DNA from: UBA7446 sp964014735
GTDB taxonomy: Bacteria > Bacteroidota > Bacteroidia > Flavobacteriales > Flavobacteriaceae
NCBI GenBank assembly: GCA_964014735.1
Contig: CAXHBH010000028.1
Coordinates: 1-18,247, forward strand
Reading direction: 5' to 3'
Length of the DNA: 18,247 bases
A program made the translations under genes and the position numbers. Below the pieces are notes generated by a model. It worked only from the letters and a program-made list of their open reading frames with translations, was not told where the DNA came from and ran no database searches. The stretch's first letter is position 1. Every line of letters starts with the position of its first letter. Shown piece after piece: positions 1-7,603 of the stretch.

Positions 1-335
1 ATAATCTCAGCTATTTGCTCTCCTGTTTTATTGTCTTTAACAATAGTTCCCAAAGGAACCGGTATGATTAAATCTGTTCCATCTGCTCCTGTGCTTCTGC
101 TCTTACTACCATGTTCACCATGTGCTGCTTTAAAATGGCGTTTGTACTTAAAGTTAATAAGCGTCCACAGATTCTTATCGCCACGAACAATTATATGACC
201 CCCACGGCCACCATCTCCTCCATCTGGACCGCCTTTTGTTATATATTTTTCCCTGTGAAAGTGTGTTGAGCCCTTGCCTCCGTTTCCAGAAGTAACATGT
301 ATTTTTACATAATCTACAAAGTTACCTTCTGTCAT
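1..335 (-). CDS. obgE: GTPase Obg, N-terminal part (3' end outside window)
   Basis: The first 111 codons of the Obg GTPase, a ribosome-associated protein of the P-loop GTPase superfamily that acts in 50S subunit assembly and stress control. Only the glycine-rich Obg fold is inside the window. It starts MTEGNFVDYVKIHV, followed by SGNGGKGS at about residues 16-23 and the GGPDGGDGGRGG stretch near residue 35, both typical of this fold. The G domain with its nucleotide-binding motifs lies beyond base 1, so it cannot be checked. The ATG (335-333) shares one base with the TAA stop of adk (337-335), giving a TAATG junction. This implies cotranscription from the adk promoter and probably translational coupling. 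Family assignment is firm from the Obg fold. Confidence 0.95.
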   Translation of the reverse strand, partial: MTEGNFVDYVKIHVTSGNGGKGSTHFHREKYITKGGPDGGDGGRGGHIIVRGDKNLWTLINFKYKRHFKAAHGEHGSKSRSTGADGTDLIIPVPLGTIVKDNKTGEQIAEI

Positions 336-907
336 TAGAGTTGATCAACAATACTTGTTAGATGGTCTCCTATTGCTTCAATAGACCTAGATCCGTCAAT
401 GGCGTGGAACTTTTCTTGTGCAGTATAATATGCTATAAGTGGAGCTGTTTTTGCATTATACTCAGCAAAGCGATTTCGAATCTTTTCTTCGTCTTGGTCA
501 TCTGCACGGCCACTATCTATTCCACGAGACAACAAACGACCAACTAATATGTCCTCATCGACGTCTAGCGCCAGAGTAGCAGCTATCGACATATGCTTTT
601 TAGACAAAAAGCCATCGAGGGCTTCGGCCTGAGATATGGTTCTTGGAAAACCGTCAAAAATAAATCCATCAGCGTCAGGTTGTTTGTCTACTTCACTCTC
701 CAGCATTTGAATTGTAACCTCATCTGGAACTAAATCACCTTTGTCCATAAACTGTATGGCCATTAAACCAAGTGGAGTCTGATTTTTGATATTATATCTA
801 AAAACATCTCCTGTAGAGATATGAATCAAATTAAAATGATCCCTTAAAAAAACAGCTTGAGTGCCTTTTCCTGCTCCGGGTTTACCAAACAAAATAATGT
901 TCTTCAT
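335..907 (-). CDS. adk: adenylate kinase (short form)
   Basis: Cytosolic adenylate kinase, interconverting AMP + ATP and 2 ADP; 190 residues from the chosen start. The P-loop GKPGAGKGT is at residues 8-16, STGD (AMP site) at 31-34, FDGFPRT at 84-90, and the catalytic arginines lie around R124, R128 and RADD 134-137. The LID is the short type without the inserted zinc-binding loop. A TTG codon 15 bases upstream (922) could extend the frame, but it lies just after the -7 element at 932-925, at or before the expected transcript start. ATG 907 also gives the normal MKNIILFG beginning. The gene is divergent from purK and overlaps obgE by one base. In many flavobacteria, as I recall, hpt sits directly upstream of adk; it is absent here. 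Confidence 0.96.
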   Translation of the reverse strand: MKNIILFGKPGAGKGTQAVFLRDHFNLIHISTGDVFRYNIKNQTPLGLMAIQFMDKGDLVPDEVTIQMLESEVDKQPDADGFIFDGFPRTISQAEALDGFLSKKHMSIAATLALDVDEDILVGRLLSRGIDSGRADDQDEEKIRNRFAEYNAKTAPLIAYYTAQEKFHAIDGSRSIEAIGDHLTSIVDQL

Positions 908-924
908 GGTTATTATTTTCAAAG

Positions 925-932
925 CAAAGATA
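925..932 (-). promoter_or_regulatory. -7 element of the adk-obgE promoter
   Basis: On the minus strand the bases read TATCTTTG, a perfect match to the Bacteroidetes -7 consensus TAnnTTTG, 17 bases before the adk ATG. No TTG is found at the usual -33 distance, so only half of the promoter is convincing. The next four bases (CTTT) are also the same as in the pdhA promoter. Confidence 0.65.
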
Positions 933-982
933 TTCTATTTTAAGCAGTAAGACTATAGGTATGCAACATTGTAGAATATCCT

Positions 983-990
983 TACCTTTG
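983..990 (+). promoter_or_regulatory. -7 element of the purK-purE promoter
   Basis: TACCTTTG matches TAnnTTTG exactly. It ends at base 990, only 8 bases before ATG 999, so transcription should start at or just before the start codon. I see no TTG at the usual -33 spacing. The adk and purK -7 elements lie back to back in the 91-base divergent gap. Confidence 0.6.
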
Positions 991-998
991 TGGCGGAA

Positions 999-2156
999 AT
1001 GCAACAGTATATTTCATCAAATTTAACTATAGGTATCTTAGGTGGTGGTCAGCTAGGCAAAATGCTTACCGATATAACACGTAAATGGGATATCCGTACA
1101 CATATTCTTGACTCAAACGCTGGAGCACCTGCAAAAAACAGCTGTAACCGATTTGTTCAAGGCGATTTAATGGACTATGAAACAGTGCTAAACTTTGGTA
1201 AGGAAGTTGATGTGCTAACCATTGAAATAGAACATGTCAATATTGACGCGCTTTATGAATTGGAGAAAACTGGTGTTTTGGTTTATCCAAAACCCGCAAC
1301 CCTTGATATCATTCAAAATAAACAAACACAAAAAGCTTTTTTTGAAGAACATAAGTTACCAACTGCCGCCTTTGTTTCTTGTGAAAATAAAAATGAGCTT
1401 TTAGCACATATTTCAAATGTTAGCTTTGAGTTTCCATTTATTTGGAAAGCTGCACGCTTTGGCTATGACGGTTTTGGCGTTAAAAAAATTGATAGCAAAG
1501 CAGACATAGATGCGCTGCCTGATAGCCAATGTATCATCGAGGCTCTTGTTCCAATAAAGCAAGAAATAGCGATTATCGCAACTAGAAATCCTGATGGTGA
1601 AATCGCACTTTACCCAGCTGTAGGGATGGCTTTTCATAAAGAAGCAAATCAAGTTGAATACGTCTACTACCCAGCCGAAATAGATAAAGAAATTGAAAAA
1701 AAAGCCCAAGAAATTGTCCACAAACTGGTAAGTGCGTGGCAGCATATTGGCTTGTTAGCGGTTGAGTTTTTTGTTGATCAAGAAAGCAACCTGCTCATCA
1801 ACGAAGTAGCGCCTAGACCACACAACAGTGGACATCTAACAATAGAAGGTGCCAATACCTCGCAATTTGAGCAGCACATACGTGCCATACTTAATGCACC
1901 CCTTGGCAAAACAAGTTTTTACCAACCCACTATCATGGCCAATGTTGTTGGTCCAAAAGAACTGATTGGTACGTTTGTTTATGAGGGAGTTGTTAATATT
2001 CTAAATACACCAAAAGCTGCCCTTCACATTTACGGAAAGAAAACAACCAAGCCACAGCGAAAAATGGGACACATAACGCTTACAGGTGCGGATTTAAATG
2101 TTATTTTTAAAGAAATTAAGGACTTAAAAGAAAAACTTAAACTAAAAGTAAATTGA
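999..2156 (+). CDS. purK: 5-(carboxyamino)imidazole ribonucleotide synthase
   Basis: PurK, an ATP-grasp enzyme that converts aminoimidazole ribonucleotide, bicarbonate and ATP to N5-CAIR in purine synthesis; 385 residues, normal for the family. The N-terminal dinucleotide-type loop GILGGGQLGKM is at residues 12-22, ARFGYDGFGV at 152-161, and the ATP-grasp signature NEVAPRPHNSGH at 268-279. A GTG at 990 would add three codons, but its G is the last base of the -7 element. I therefore chose ATG 999; if the promoter is real, the mRNA is leaderless or nearly so. purE follows after a single base (TGA-c-ATG), and the two enzymes act in consecutive steps, so this is a clear two-gene operon. Confidence 0.96.
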   Translation: MQQYISSNLTIGILGGGQLGKMLTDITRKWDIRTHILDSNAGAPAKNSCNRFVQGDLMDYETVLNFGKEVDVLTIEIEHVNIDALYELEKTGVLVYPKPATLDIIQNKQTQKAFFEEHKLPTAAFVSCENKNELLAHISNVSFEFPFIWKAARFGYDGFGVKKIDSKADIDALPDSQCIIEALVPIKQEIAIIATRNPDGEIALYPAVGMAFHKEANQVEYVYYPAEIDKEIEKKAQEIVHKLVSAWQHIGLLAVEFFVDQESNLLINEVAPRPHNSGHLTIEGANTSQFEQHIRAILNAPLGKTSFYQPTIMANVVGPKELIGTFVYEGVVNILNTPKAALHIYGKKTTKPQRKMGHITLTGADLNVIFKEIKDLKEKLKLKVN

Positions 2157-2157
2157 C

Positions 2158-2643
2158 ATGAAAGTAGCCGTTATCATGGGTAGCAAAAGCGACCTACCCG
2201 TAATGCAAGATGCAATTAGCACCTTAGCTCTTTTTGAGATTGAAACTCATGTTGATATTGTATCTGCTCATAGAACTGCCGACAAAATGATGTCATTTGG
2301 AAAATCGGCACACGAAAATGGGATTGATGTTATAATTGCTGGAGCTGGTGGAGCAGCACACCTTCCTGGAATGGTGGCCTCAATTAGTCCATTACCCGTA
2401 ATTGGAGTTCCTGTTAAATCTTCCAATTCAATTGACGGTTGGGACTCCGTTTTATCAATACTTCAAATGCCTGGCGGTGTACCTGTTGCAACCGTTGCAC
2501 TAAACGGCGCAAAAAATGCCGCGCTACTTGCTTGTCAAATTTTGGGAGTAAAAAATCCTGCCCTCAGAGATGCCATGATTGCTTATAAAGAATCTTTAGG
2601 CGAAAAGGTTCTTCAAAGCGCTAAGGATATCAACAATAAGTAA
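2158..2643 (+). CDS. purE: N5-carboxyaminoimidazole ribonucleotide mutase (class I PurE)
   Basis: Class I PurE, which moves the carboxyl group of N5-CAIR to give CAIR, directly after PurK in purine synthesis; 161 residues. GSKSD is at 8-12, SAHRT at 36-40 and GAGGAAHLPGM at about 62-72. These motifs hold the phosphate-binding residues and the catalytic histidine (by family knowledge the one in SAHRT, His38). Co-occurrence with purK indicates the bacterial two-step route rather than the direct class II carboxylase. The ATG lies one base after the purK stop. The last 14 bases overlap the 3' end of the opposing UbiA-like gene, so there is no room for an ordinary intergenic terminator. Confidence 0.97.
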   Translation: MKVAVIMGSKSDLPVMQDAISTLALFEIETHVDIVSAHRTADKMMSFGKSAHENGIDVIIAGAGGAAHLPGMVASISPLPVIGVPVKSSNSIDGWDSVLSILQMPGGVPVATVALNGAKNAALLACQILGVKNPALRDAMIAYKESLGEKVLQSAKDINNK

Positions 2644-3418
2644 GCACTAAATAACTTAAACCTAACCACAATACTGGAATTCCCTCCACCCAAAAAGAAG
2701 TAAATGTCTCAGAGCGTTTGGGTGAAGCTCTAATCGCTATCCCTAAAAGCAAGAGTACGCCTATTTCCACCCAAAACAAAGCTGCTACTTCAACCGTTTG
2801 GTATACCAAAAACGCAATACCGCAAAGTAACACATACCCAAGGGTTTTCGTTCTTGAAATCCCCAAAAGCTGTGGGACAGTTTTTAGACTGGGAGGGTCT
2901 TTATGCAAATCGCGCAATTCAAATGGGAGCATCAAACACAGTATCCAAAGAACACTTTTTGTAGCAACCCAAACAAACATCTGCTTAGGTAGTGAAATTA
3001 GCGGTAACAGTGCCAGTGTTGTCCATGAAAAAGCGACCACAAAAACTTTAAGCATAGGCACAAACCGCAACCCCATATGTGCACCAAAAGGCAAAGCATA
3101 GCAAAAAGTGAGCACGGCAATCCCAAAAAAAAGCCACCAAACGTTAAGGGGCTGTGCCATCAATCCCCAAAAACCCAGGGATAGAGCCACTACAAGAAGG
3201 GCGATATTCACTACAGAAATAGACTGCCTATTGAACAACGCAGGAACAAATTGGTTTGTGTACTTATACGCCGCCAAACCAAACCCAAAAAAAGCGCACT
3301 GCATGGAAACGGAAACAGAAATGCCTTGTTGCAGCGCTAAAACATTGCAGAATGCCCATAACGACAAGGCAACATGCAAGCTAGATTTAACATATAAAAG
3401 GATGATTAGTGGTTTCAT
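2630..3418 (-). CDS. UbiA prenyltransferase-like integral membrane protein
   Basis: A 262-residue, very hydrophobic protein with roughly eight predicted membrane segments. It resembles the UbiA superfamily of aromatic prenyltransferases. Residues 166-174 (FELRDLHKD, with Asp170 and Asp174) match the second Asp-rich motif, followed by the LKTVPQLLG stretch. Residues 107-124 (YALPFG...R...MLK) and the following AFSW resemble the UbiA loop before the fourth helix. The first Asp-rich motif, expected around residues 45-65, is not there: that stretch reads AYKYTNQF and lacks the Asp pair needed for diphosphate/Mg binding. It is therefore a divergent or possibly inactive member and no substrate can be named. 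It starts at ATG 3418 and faces purE with a 14-base overlap. Confidence 0.6.
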   Translation of the reverse strand: MKPLIILLYVKSSLHVALSLWAFCNVLALQQGISVSVSMQCAFFGFGLAAYKYTNQFVPALFNRQSISVVNIALLVVALSLGFWGLMAQPLNVWWLFFGIAVLTFCYALPFGAHMGLRFVPMLKVFVVAFSWTTLALLPLISLPKQMFVWVATKSVLWILCLMLPFELRDLHKDPPSLKTVPQLLGISRTKTLGYVLLCGIAFLVYQTVEVAALFWVEIGVLLLLGIAIRASPKRSETFTSFWVEGIPVLWLGLSYLVLTYC

Positions 3419-3427
3419 AAAGAGCTA

Positions 3428-3435
3428 CAAAACTA
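3428..3435 (-). promoter_or_regulatory. -7 element before the UbiA-like gene
   Basis: Minus-strand bases read TAGTTTTG, a perfect TAnnTTTG, ending nine bases before the ATG. This implies a very short leader. No -33 TTG is present at the expected spacing, so support is partial. Confidence 0.45.
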
Positions 3436-3500
3436 CCAAATGTGTTAATAAGGTAGCATTTTATGGTTAACAACTTTAGGCTGAAATGTTTATGTTTCAT

Positions 3501-3522
3501 TTTTTTGATTTTAATCAAAAAA
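3501..3522. promoter_or_regulatory. FNR-type palindrome overlapping the gcvP promoter
   Basis: An inverted repeat with two perfect 10-base arms and a 2-base centre. Its core, 3505-3518, is TTGAT-TTTA-ATCAA, an exact match to the FNR consensus TTGAT-N4-ATCAA of the Crp/Fnr family. The left half-site contains the -33 TTG of the gcvP promoter, and the centre falls about 23 bases before the inferred transcript start. That position would suit repression rather than class II activation. The outer arms are plain T and A runs, so the specific part is the 14-base core. Confidence 0.45.
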
Positions 3523-3531
3523 TTAACTTTG
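3505..3531 (+). promoter_or_regulatory. gcvP promoter (TTG-N16-TAnnTTTG)
   Basis: TTG at 3505-3507, a 16-base spacer, then TAACTTTG at 3524-3531, which matches the Bacteroidetes -7 consensus. Transcription should begin near 3535, leaving a leader of about 20 bases before ATG 3554. That is too short for a glycine riboswitch. GAAGAGG at 3531-3537 looks like a ribosome-binding site but overlaps the promoter end. Confidence 0.7.
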
Positions 3532-3553
3532 AAGAGGTAATAAATTAGTGTTC

Positions 3554-6418
3554 ATGGATACGCAAAACTTTGCACTTCGCCACTTAGGTCCAAACAAAAA
3601 GGAGTTGGACGAAATGCTTTCGCTTACCAAGGCATCATCTCTTGAAGAACTGGTTGCGCAAACTGTACCAGAAGCCATTAGACTCAATGCCCCTATGTCT
3701 CTTCCAGTACCGATGAGTGAGCATTGTTTCTCAAAACACATTACTGACTTAGGGAAACAAAACAAGGTGTTTACATCCTTTATTGGTCTAGGATATCACG
3801 AGGCAATTTTACCCGGTGTTATCCAGAGAAACATATTAGAGAATCCAGGTTGGTATACGGCTTACACTCCTTATCAAGCCGAAATTGCCCAGGGTCGAAT
3901 GGAAGCGCTGCTAAACTTTCAAACCATGATTGTAGGACTCACGGGAATGGAACTCGCCAATGCTTCCCTTTTAGATGAAGCAACGGCTGCAGCAGAAGCC
4001 ATGAGTCTCCTTTTTGGCCAACGCACAAGAGCACAAAAAAAATACAAAGCCAAACTATTTTTTGTAGACGAAAATACATTGCCGCAGACGAAATCTGTGT
4101 TAGAAACAAGGGCAATTCCCGTTGACATAACAATTGTCTATGGCAGTTGTAATGATTTTGTACCTACATCTGAATACTTCGGCGCCTTGGTGCAATACCC
4201 GGGCGCTAATGGCGATATCCCTAACCTAAAAGCTTTTATTGACATTGCTGCACAAAAAAAAGTAAAAGTAGCGGCTGCTGCAGACCTTATGAGTTTGGTG
4301 CTTTTGGAAGCGCCAGGAAATTTTGGTGTAGATGTTGTTGTAGGCAGTAGTCAGCGCTTTGGCATCCCACTAGGTTACGGTGGACCACACGCTGCATTCT
4401 TTGCAACAAAAACTGCTTACAAGCGCAGTGTACCAGGAAGGATTATTGGCATTACGCAAGACAAGTCTGGTAATAGAGCATTACGCATGGCATTACAAAC
4501 ACGGGAGCAACATATCAAAAGAGACAGGGCCACGTCTAATATTTGCACCGCACAAGTACTTTTGGCGGTTATGGCAGGAATGTATGCTGTATATCATGGT
4601 CCGGATGGATTAAAGTCAATCGCTAAACGTATTCATCGTTATGCTTGTCAGTTCAATTATGCGTTGTTACAACTGGGAATAACCCAAAAAAATAATGCTT
4701 TCTTTGACACACTTCATATTGAAGGACCTGCCGAAGAAATAGTAAGATTGGCAACCTCTAAAGGCATCAATCTTAGAAAAATTGATAAGAATGAATTAAG
4801 CGTTACCTTCCATGAAGCGACAGAAAATCATCATATCCAAACTTTGATTGATATTGTTGCGGAAGTAACAAAGCAAACTGCTGTTGATATTAATTTAGTT
4901 AAAACGGACTGCATACCTGTTTCGCACAAGCGAACAACATCGTTTTTAACTAACGAAGTGTTTCACAGTTACCATTCCGAAACCAGCATGATGCGTTACA
5001 TTAAATCCCTTGAGCGCAAAGATTTGGCGCTAAATCATTCCATGATTGCGCTGGGCTCGTGTACCATGAAACTCAATGCTGCTACCGAAATGTTCGCCCT
5101 AAGCGACCCACATTGGAATAACATTCATCCCTTTGCACCCACTGATCAAGCGGCTGGATACACAAACGTATTGAATGACCTAGCTGACTACCTGACAGAA
5201 ATTACCGGGTTTGGAGGGACGTCTTTGCAGCCCAATTCAGGAGCACAAGGTGAATTTGCGGGATTAATGGTCATTAGAGCTTATCATCTTGCCAATGGCG
5301 ATACTCAACGAAATATATGTCTTATACCTGCTTCTGCACATGGTACAAATCCAGCCTCAGCAGTCATGGCTGGTATGCAAGTGATCGTTGTAGGAACTGA
5401 CGATAAAGGTAATATTGACCTAGTTGACCTAAAGGCAAAAGCCAGTGAATATGCCAATAACTTGGCAGCATTAATGATCACTTATCCTTCAACCCATGGC
5501 GTTTTTGAGTCATCTATCAAGGAGATTACTGCATATGTCCACAGTAAGGGAGGGCAAATATATATGGATGGTGCAAATATGAATGCGCAGGTTGGCTTAA
5601 CCAATCCTGCTATTATCGGTGCAGACGTTTGCCACTTGAACCTCCACAAAACTTTTTCCATACCACACGGGGGTGGTGGCCCTGGAGTAGGTCCAATATG
5701 TGTTTCTAAACACTTGGTACCCTTTTTACCTAATCACTCAATAATTCAAACAAGTGGGGCGCAAGGAATAGCAGCTCTTTCTGCAGCGCCTTATGGTTCA
5801 GCACTAGCTTGTCTCATCTCTTACGCTTACATACGCTTATTAGGTGCAAAAGGGCTCAAGAAAGCTACAGAAGTAGCCATATTAAACGCAAATTATATAA
5901 AAGAACGTATTGCTAAACACTACCCTGTCTTGTATAGTGGTGACAATAATCGTGCTGCACACGAGTTTATTATTGACTGTCGTTCTTTTAAAGAAAAAGG
6001 TGTTGAGGTTATTGATATTGCCAAAAGGTTGATTGATTACGGCTTTCATGCCCCAACGGTATCTTTCCCTGTTCCAGGCACCATGATGATTGAACCGACT
6101 GAAAGTGAGAACATTGCAGAATTAGATCGTTTTTGTGAAGCATTTATTTCAATTAGATACGAAATTGAAGCCAGCACAAAAGAACAAACCAACAACTTGT
6201 TGCGCAATGCACCTCACACATTAACGCAATTGACAGCACACAATTGGGAGCTGCCATACACGAGAGAAGAGGCTGCATACCCACTGAAATTTGTTCGTGA
6301 AAATAAATTCTGGCCAAGTGTCCAACGTGTTGATGAAGCCTACGGAGATAGAAATCTTATGTGTACTTGTGCACCCATTGAAGTGTATCTAGACAAGCAA
6401 GTAACCCAAGTCCAATAA
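3554..6418 (+). CDS. gcvP: glycine dehydrogenase (decarboxylating), P-protein
   Basis: The PLP-dependent P-protein of the glycine cleavage system. It decarboxylates glycine and loads the aminomethyl group on the lipoyl arm of the H-protein; 954 residues, the full-length single-chain form rather than the split gcvPA/gcvPB. The N-terminal half begins FALRHLGP. The region GYHEAILPGVIQRNI through NPGWYTAYTPYQAEIAQGR is highly typical of the family. ALGSCTMKLNA opens the C-terminal half. The PLP-binding lysine is Lys699 in HLNLHKTF, followed by the glycine loop HGGGGPGVGP. GTG 3548 would add two codons; ATG 3554 matches the usual beginning. The gcvT and gcvH partners are not in the window, and the gene has its own promoter. 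Confidence 0.98.
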   Translation: MDTQNFALRHLGPNKKELDEMLSLTKASSLEELVAQTVPEAIRLNAPMSLPVPMSEHCFSKHITDLGKQNKVFTSFIGLGYHEAILPGVIQRNILENPGWYTAYTPYQAEIAQGRMEALLNFQTMIVGLTGMELANASLLDEATAAAEAMSLLFGQRTRAQKKYKAKLFFVDENTLPQTKSVLETRAIPVDITIVYGSCNDFVPTSEYFGALVQYPGANGDIPNLKAFIDIAAQKKVKVAAAADLMSLVLLEAPGNFGVDVVVGSSQRFGIPLGYGGPHAAFFATKTAYKRSVPGRIIGITQDKSGNRALRMALQTREQHIKRDRATSNICTAQVLLAVMAGMYAVYHGPDGLKSIAKRIHRYACQFNYALLQLGITQKNNAFFDTLHIEGPAEEIVRLATSKGINLRKIDKNELSVTFHEATENHHIQTLIDIVAEVTKQTAVDINLVKTDCIPVSHKRTTSFLTNEVFHSYHSETSMMRYIKSLERKDLALNHSMIALGSCTMKLNAATEMFALSDPHWNNIHPFAPTDQAAGYTNVLNDLADYLTEITGFGGTSLQPNSGAQGEFAGLMVIRAYHLANGDTQRNICLIPASAHGTNPASAVMAGMQVIVVGTDDKGNIDLVDLKAKASEYANNLAALMITYPSTHGVFESSIKEITAYVHSKGGQIYMDGANMNAQVGLTNPAIIGADVCHLNLHKTFSIPHGGGGPGVGPICVSKHLVPFLPNHSIIQTSGAQGIAALSAAPYGSALACLISYAYIRLLGAKGLKKATEVAILNANYIKERIAKHYPVLYSGDNNRAAHEFIIDCRSFKEKGVEVIDIAKRLIDYGFHAPTVSFPVPGTMMIEPTESENIAELDRFCEAFISIRYEIEASTKEQTNNLLRNAPHTLTQLTAHNWELPYTREEAAYPLKFVRENKFWPSVQRVDEAYGDRNLMCTCAPIEVYLDKQVTQVQ

Positions 6419-6456
6419 TTTTGGAGTTAAGTATATTTATTAACATATCTTTTTTC

Positions 6457-6483
6457 TTGTAACGTTATAGATCTCTATATTTG
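6457..6483 (+). promoter_or_regulatory. promoter of the ketoacyl-ACP synthase III-like gene
   Basis: TTG at 6457-6459, exactly 16 bases, then TATATTTG at 6476-6483 (perfect TAnnTTTG). The inferred start is near 6488, about 30 bases before ATG 6517. Because of this element I rejected the in-frame TTG at 6481, which is part of the -7 box. Confidence 0.7.
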
Positions 6484-6516
6484 AACATCATAATAAGACC
6501 ACTGCTTAAATCAAAT

Positions 6517-7575
6517 ATGGGAATTTATATTACAGGTGTTGGAAGCTATATTCCTTCACACAAAGAGCGAAACCAAGATTTTTTATCACATAAATTTTTA
6601 GACGATAGCGGCAAACCGTTCGGTGCTGAAAACACAGATATTATTGAAAAATTTAAAGCCATAACCGGAATTGAAGAACGTCGTTATGCTACACCAAACC
6701 AAACCTCATCTGATCTCGCTTTCCTCGCTGCTGAAAATGCCATTAAAGATGCATCGCTTGACCGCGAAACCTTAGACTATATTATTGTAGCCCACAATTT
6801 TGGCGATATTCAATACGGAAGCATACAAACTGATATTCTACCCTCCTTAGCCACGAGAGTAAAGCATAAGCTTAAAATAAAGAACCCAAATTGTGTTGCT
6901 TACGATTTGATTTTTGGATGTCCTGGTTGGGTCGAAGGTGTTATTCAAGCAAAAGCATTTATCAAATCTGGCATGGCCAAACGCTGCTTGGTCATTGGTG
7001 CAGATACTTTATCACGTATTGCTGATCAAAGCGACAGGGACGCGATGATTTTTGCCGATGGTGCAGGAGCTACTATCATTGAGGAAACAGCTGAAGGTGG
7101 TGGCCTTTTGAGTCACAGCTCTCAAACTTACAGTAATGAAGAAGCTTTTTACTTGTACTCTGGAAAATCCAATGACCCAGCTGCAAATCAAGAAGAAAAG
7201 TACATTAAAATGCTTGGAAGAAAAGTTTATGAGTTTGCTATTAGCCATGTACCCCAAGCCATCAAAGATTGCTTTGACAAAAGCGGTGAAGATCTTAATT
7301 CCTTGAAGAAAATTTTCCTTCACCAAGCAAATGAAAAAATGGATGAAGCAATCGTAAAAAGGTTTTACAGGCTTTTTCGTCAGCCTATTCCAGCAAACAT
7401 ACTCCCTGTAAGTATTCACAAATTGGGTAATAGTTCTGTAGCTACAGTCCCCACCTTATTAGATTTGGTTAAGCGAAATGAGATTGATGGCCATCAAATA
7501 AATAAAGGAGATGTTGCGCTTTTTGCCAGCGTGGGTGCTGGGATGAATATCAATGCTTTTACCTATAAGTTTTAA
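6517..7575 (+). CDS. 3-oxoacyl-ACP synthase III (FabH) family protein
   Basis: A thiolase-fold condensing enzyme of the FabH/KAS III family, 352 residues. The Cys-His-Asn triad is complete: Cys135 in FGCPGW, His269 in FLHQAN, and Asn305 in LGNSSVATVP. FADGAGATII at 179-188 is another family hallmark. FabH enzymes condense an acyl-CoA with malonyl-ACP. The active-site context GCPGW, instead of the usual xCAGF, and an insert-rich N-terminal third (residues about 15-60) suggest a side-branch member rather than the housekeeping FabH. No acyl carrier protein, fabD or pathway genes are adjacent, so the product is unknown. The start is ATG 6517 (MGIYITGVGS), downstream of its own promoter. It ends against the opposing phosphatase with a hairpin between them. 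Confidence 0.85.
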   Translation: MGIYITGVGSYIPSHKERNQDFLSHKFLDDSGKPFGAENTDIIEKFKAITGIEERRYATPNQTSSDLAFLAAENAIKDASLDRETLDYIIVAHNFGDIQYGSIQTDILPSLATRVKHKLKIKNPNCVAYDLIFGCPGWVEGVIQAKAFIKSGMAKRCLVIGADTLSRIADQSDRDAMIFADGAGATIIEETAEGGGLLSHSSQTYSNEEAFYLYSGKSNDPAANQEEKYIKMLGRKVYEFAISHVPQAIKDCFDKSGEDLNSLKKIFLHQANEKMDEAIVKRFYRLFRQPIPANILPVSIHKLGNSSVATVPTLLDLVKRNEIDGHQINKGDVALFASVGAGMNINAFTYKF

Positions 7576-7583
7576 ATAGCTTT

Positions 7584-7603
7584 TCAATTATTTTAATAAT
7601 TGA
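7584..7603. terminator. AT-rich hairpin between convergent genes
   Basis: A perfect 9-base inverted repeat (TCAATTATT / AATAATTGA) with two bases between the arms, filling most of the 28-base gap between the ketoacyl synthase stop and the phosphatase stop. Placement between convergent ends suggests a bidirectional terminator. The stem is almost all A-T, so it would be weak. On the plus strand a T-rich run follows only after several bases. Confidence 0.45.

Noticed and set aside
340..349. 10-base palindrome GTTGATCAAC at the end of adk
   Set aside because: It encodes the normal C-terminal residues of adk, lacks the N4 spacer of an FNR site, and similar GATC-centred palindromes occur in purK by chance.
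990..998. GTG start for purK at 990
   Set aside because: The G is part of the -7 box, so the codon is unlikely to be in the transcript; ATG 999 fits the family better.
3532..3553. Glycine riboswitch before gcvP
   Set aside because: The inferred leader is only about 20 bases, far too short for the tandem glycine aptamers, and no aptamer-like structure is seen upstream.
6411..6425. Hairpin at the gcvP stop as a terminator
   Set aside because: Only 5-base arms (TCCAA/TTGGA) with a 5-base loop and no T-run directly after; too weak to call.
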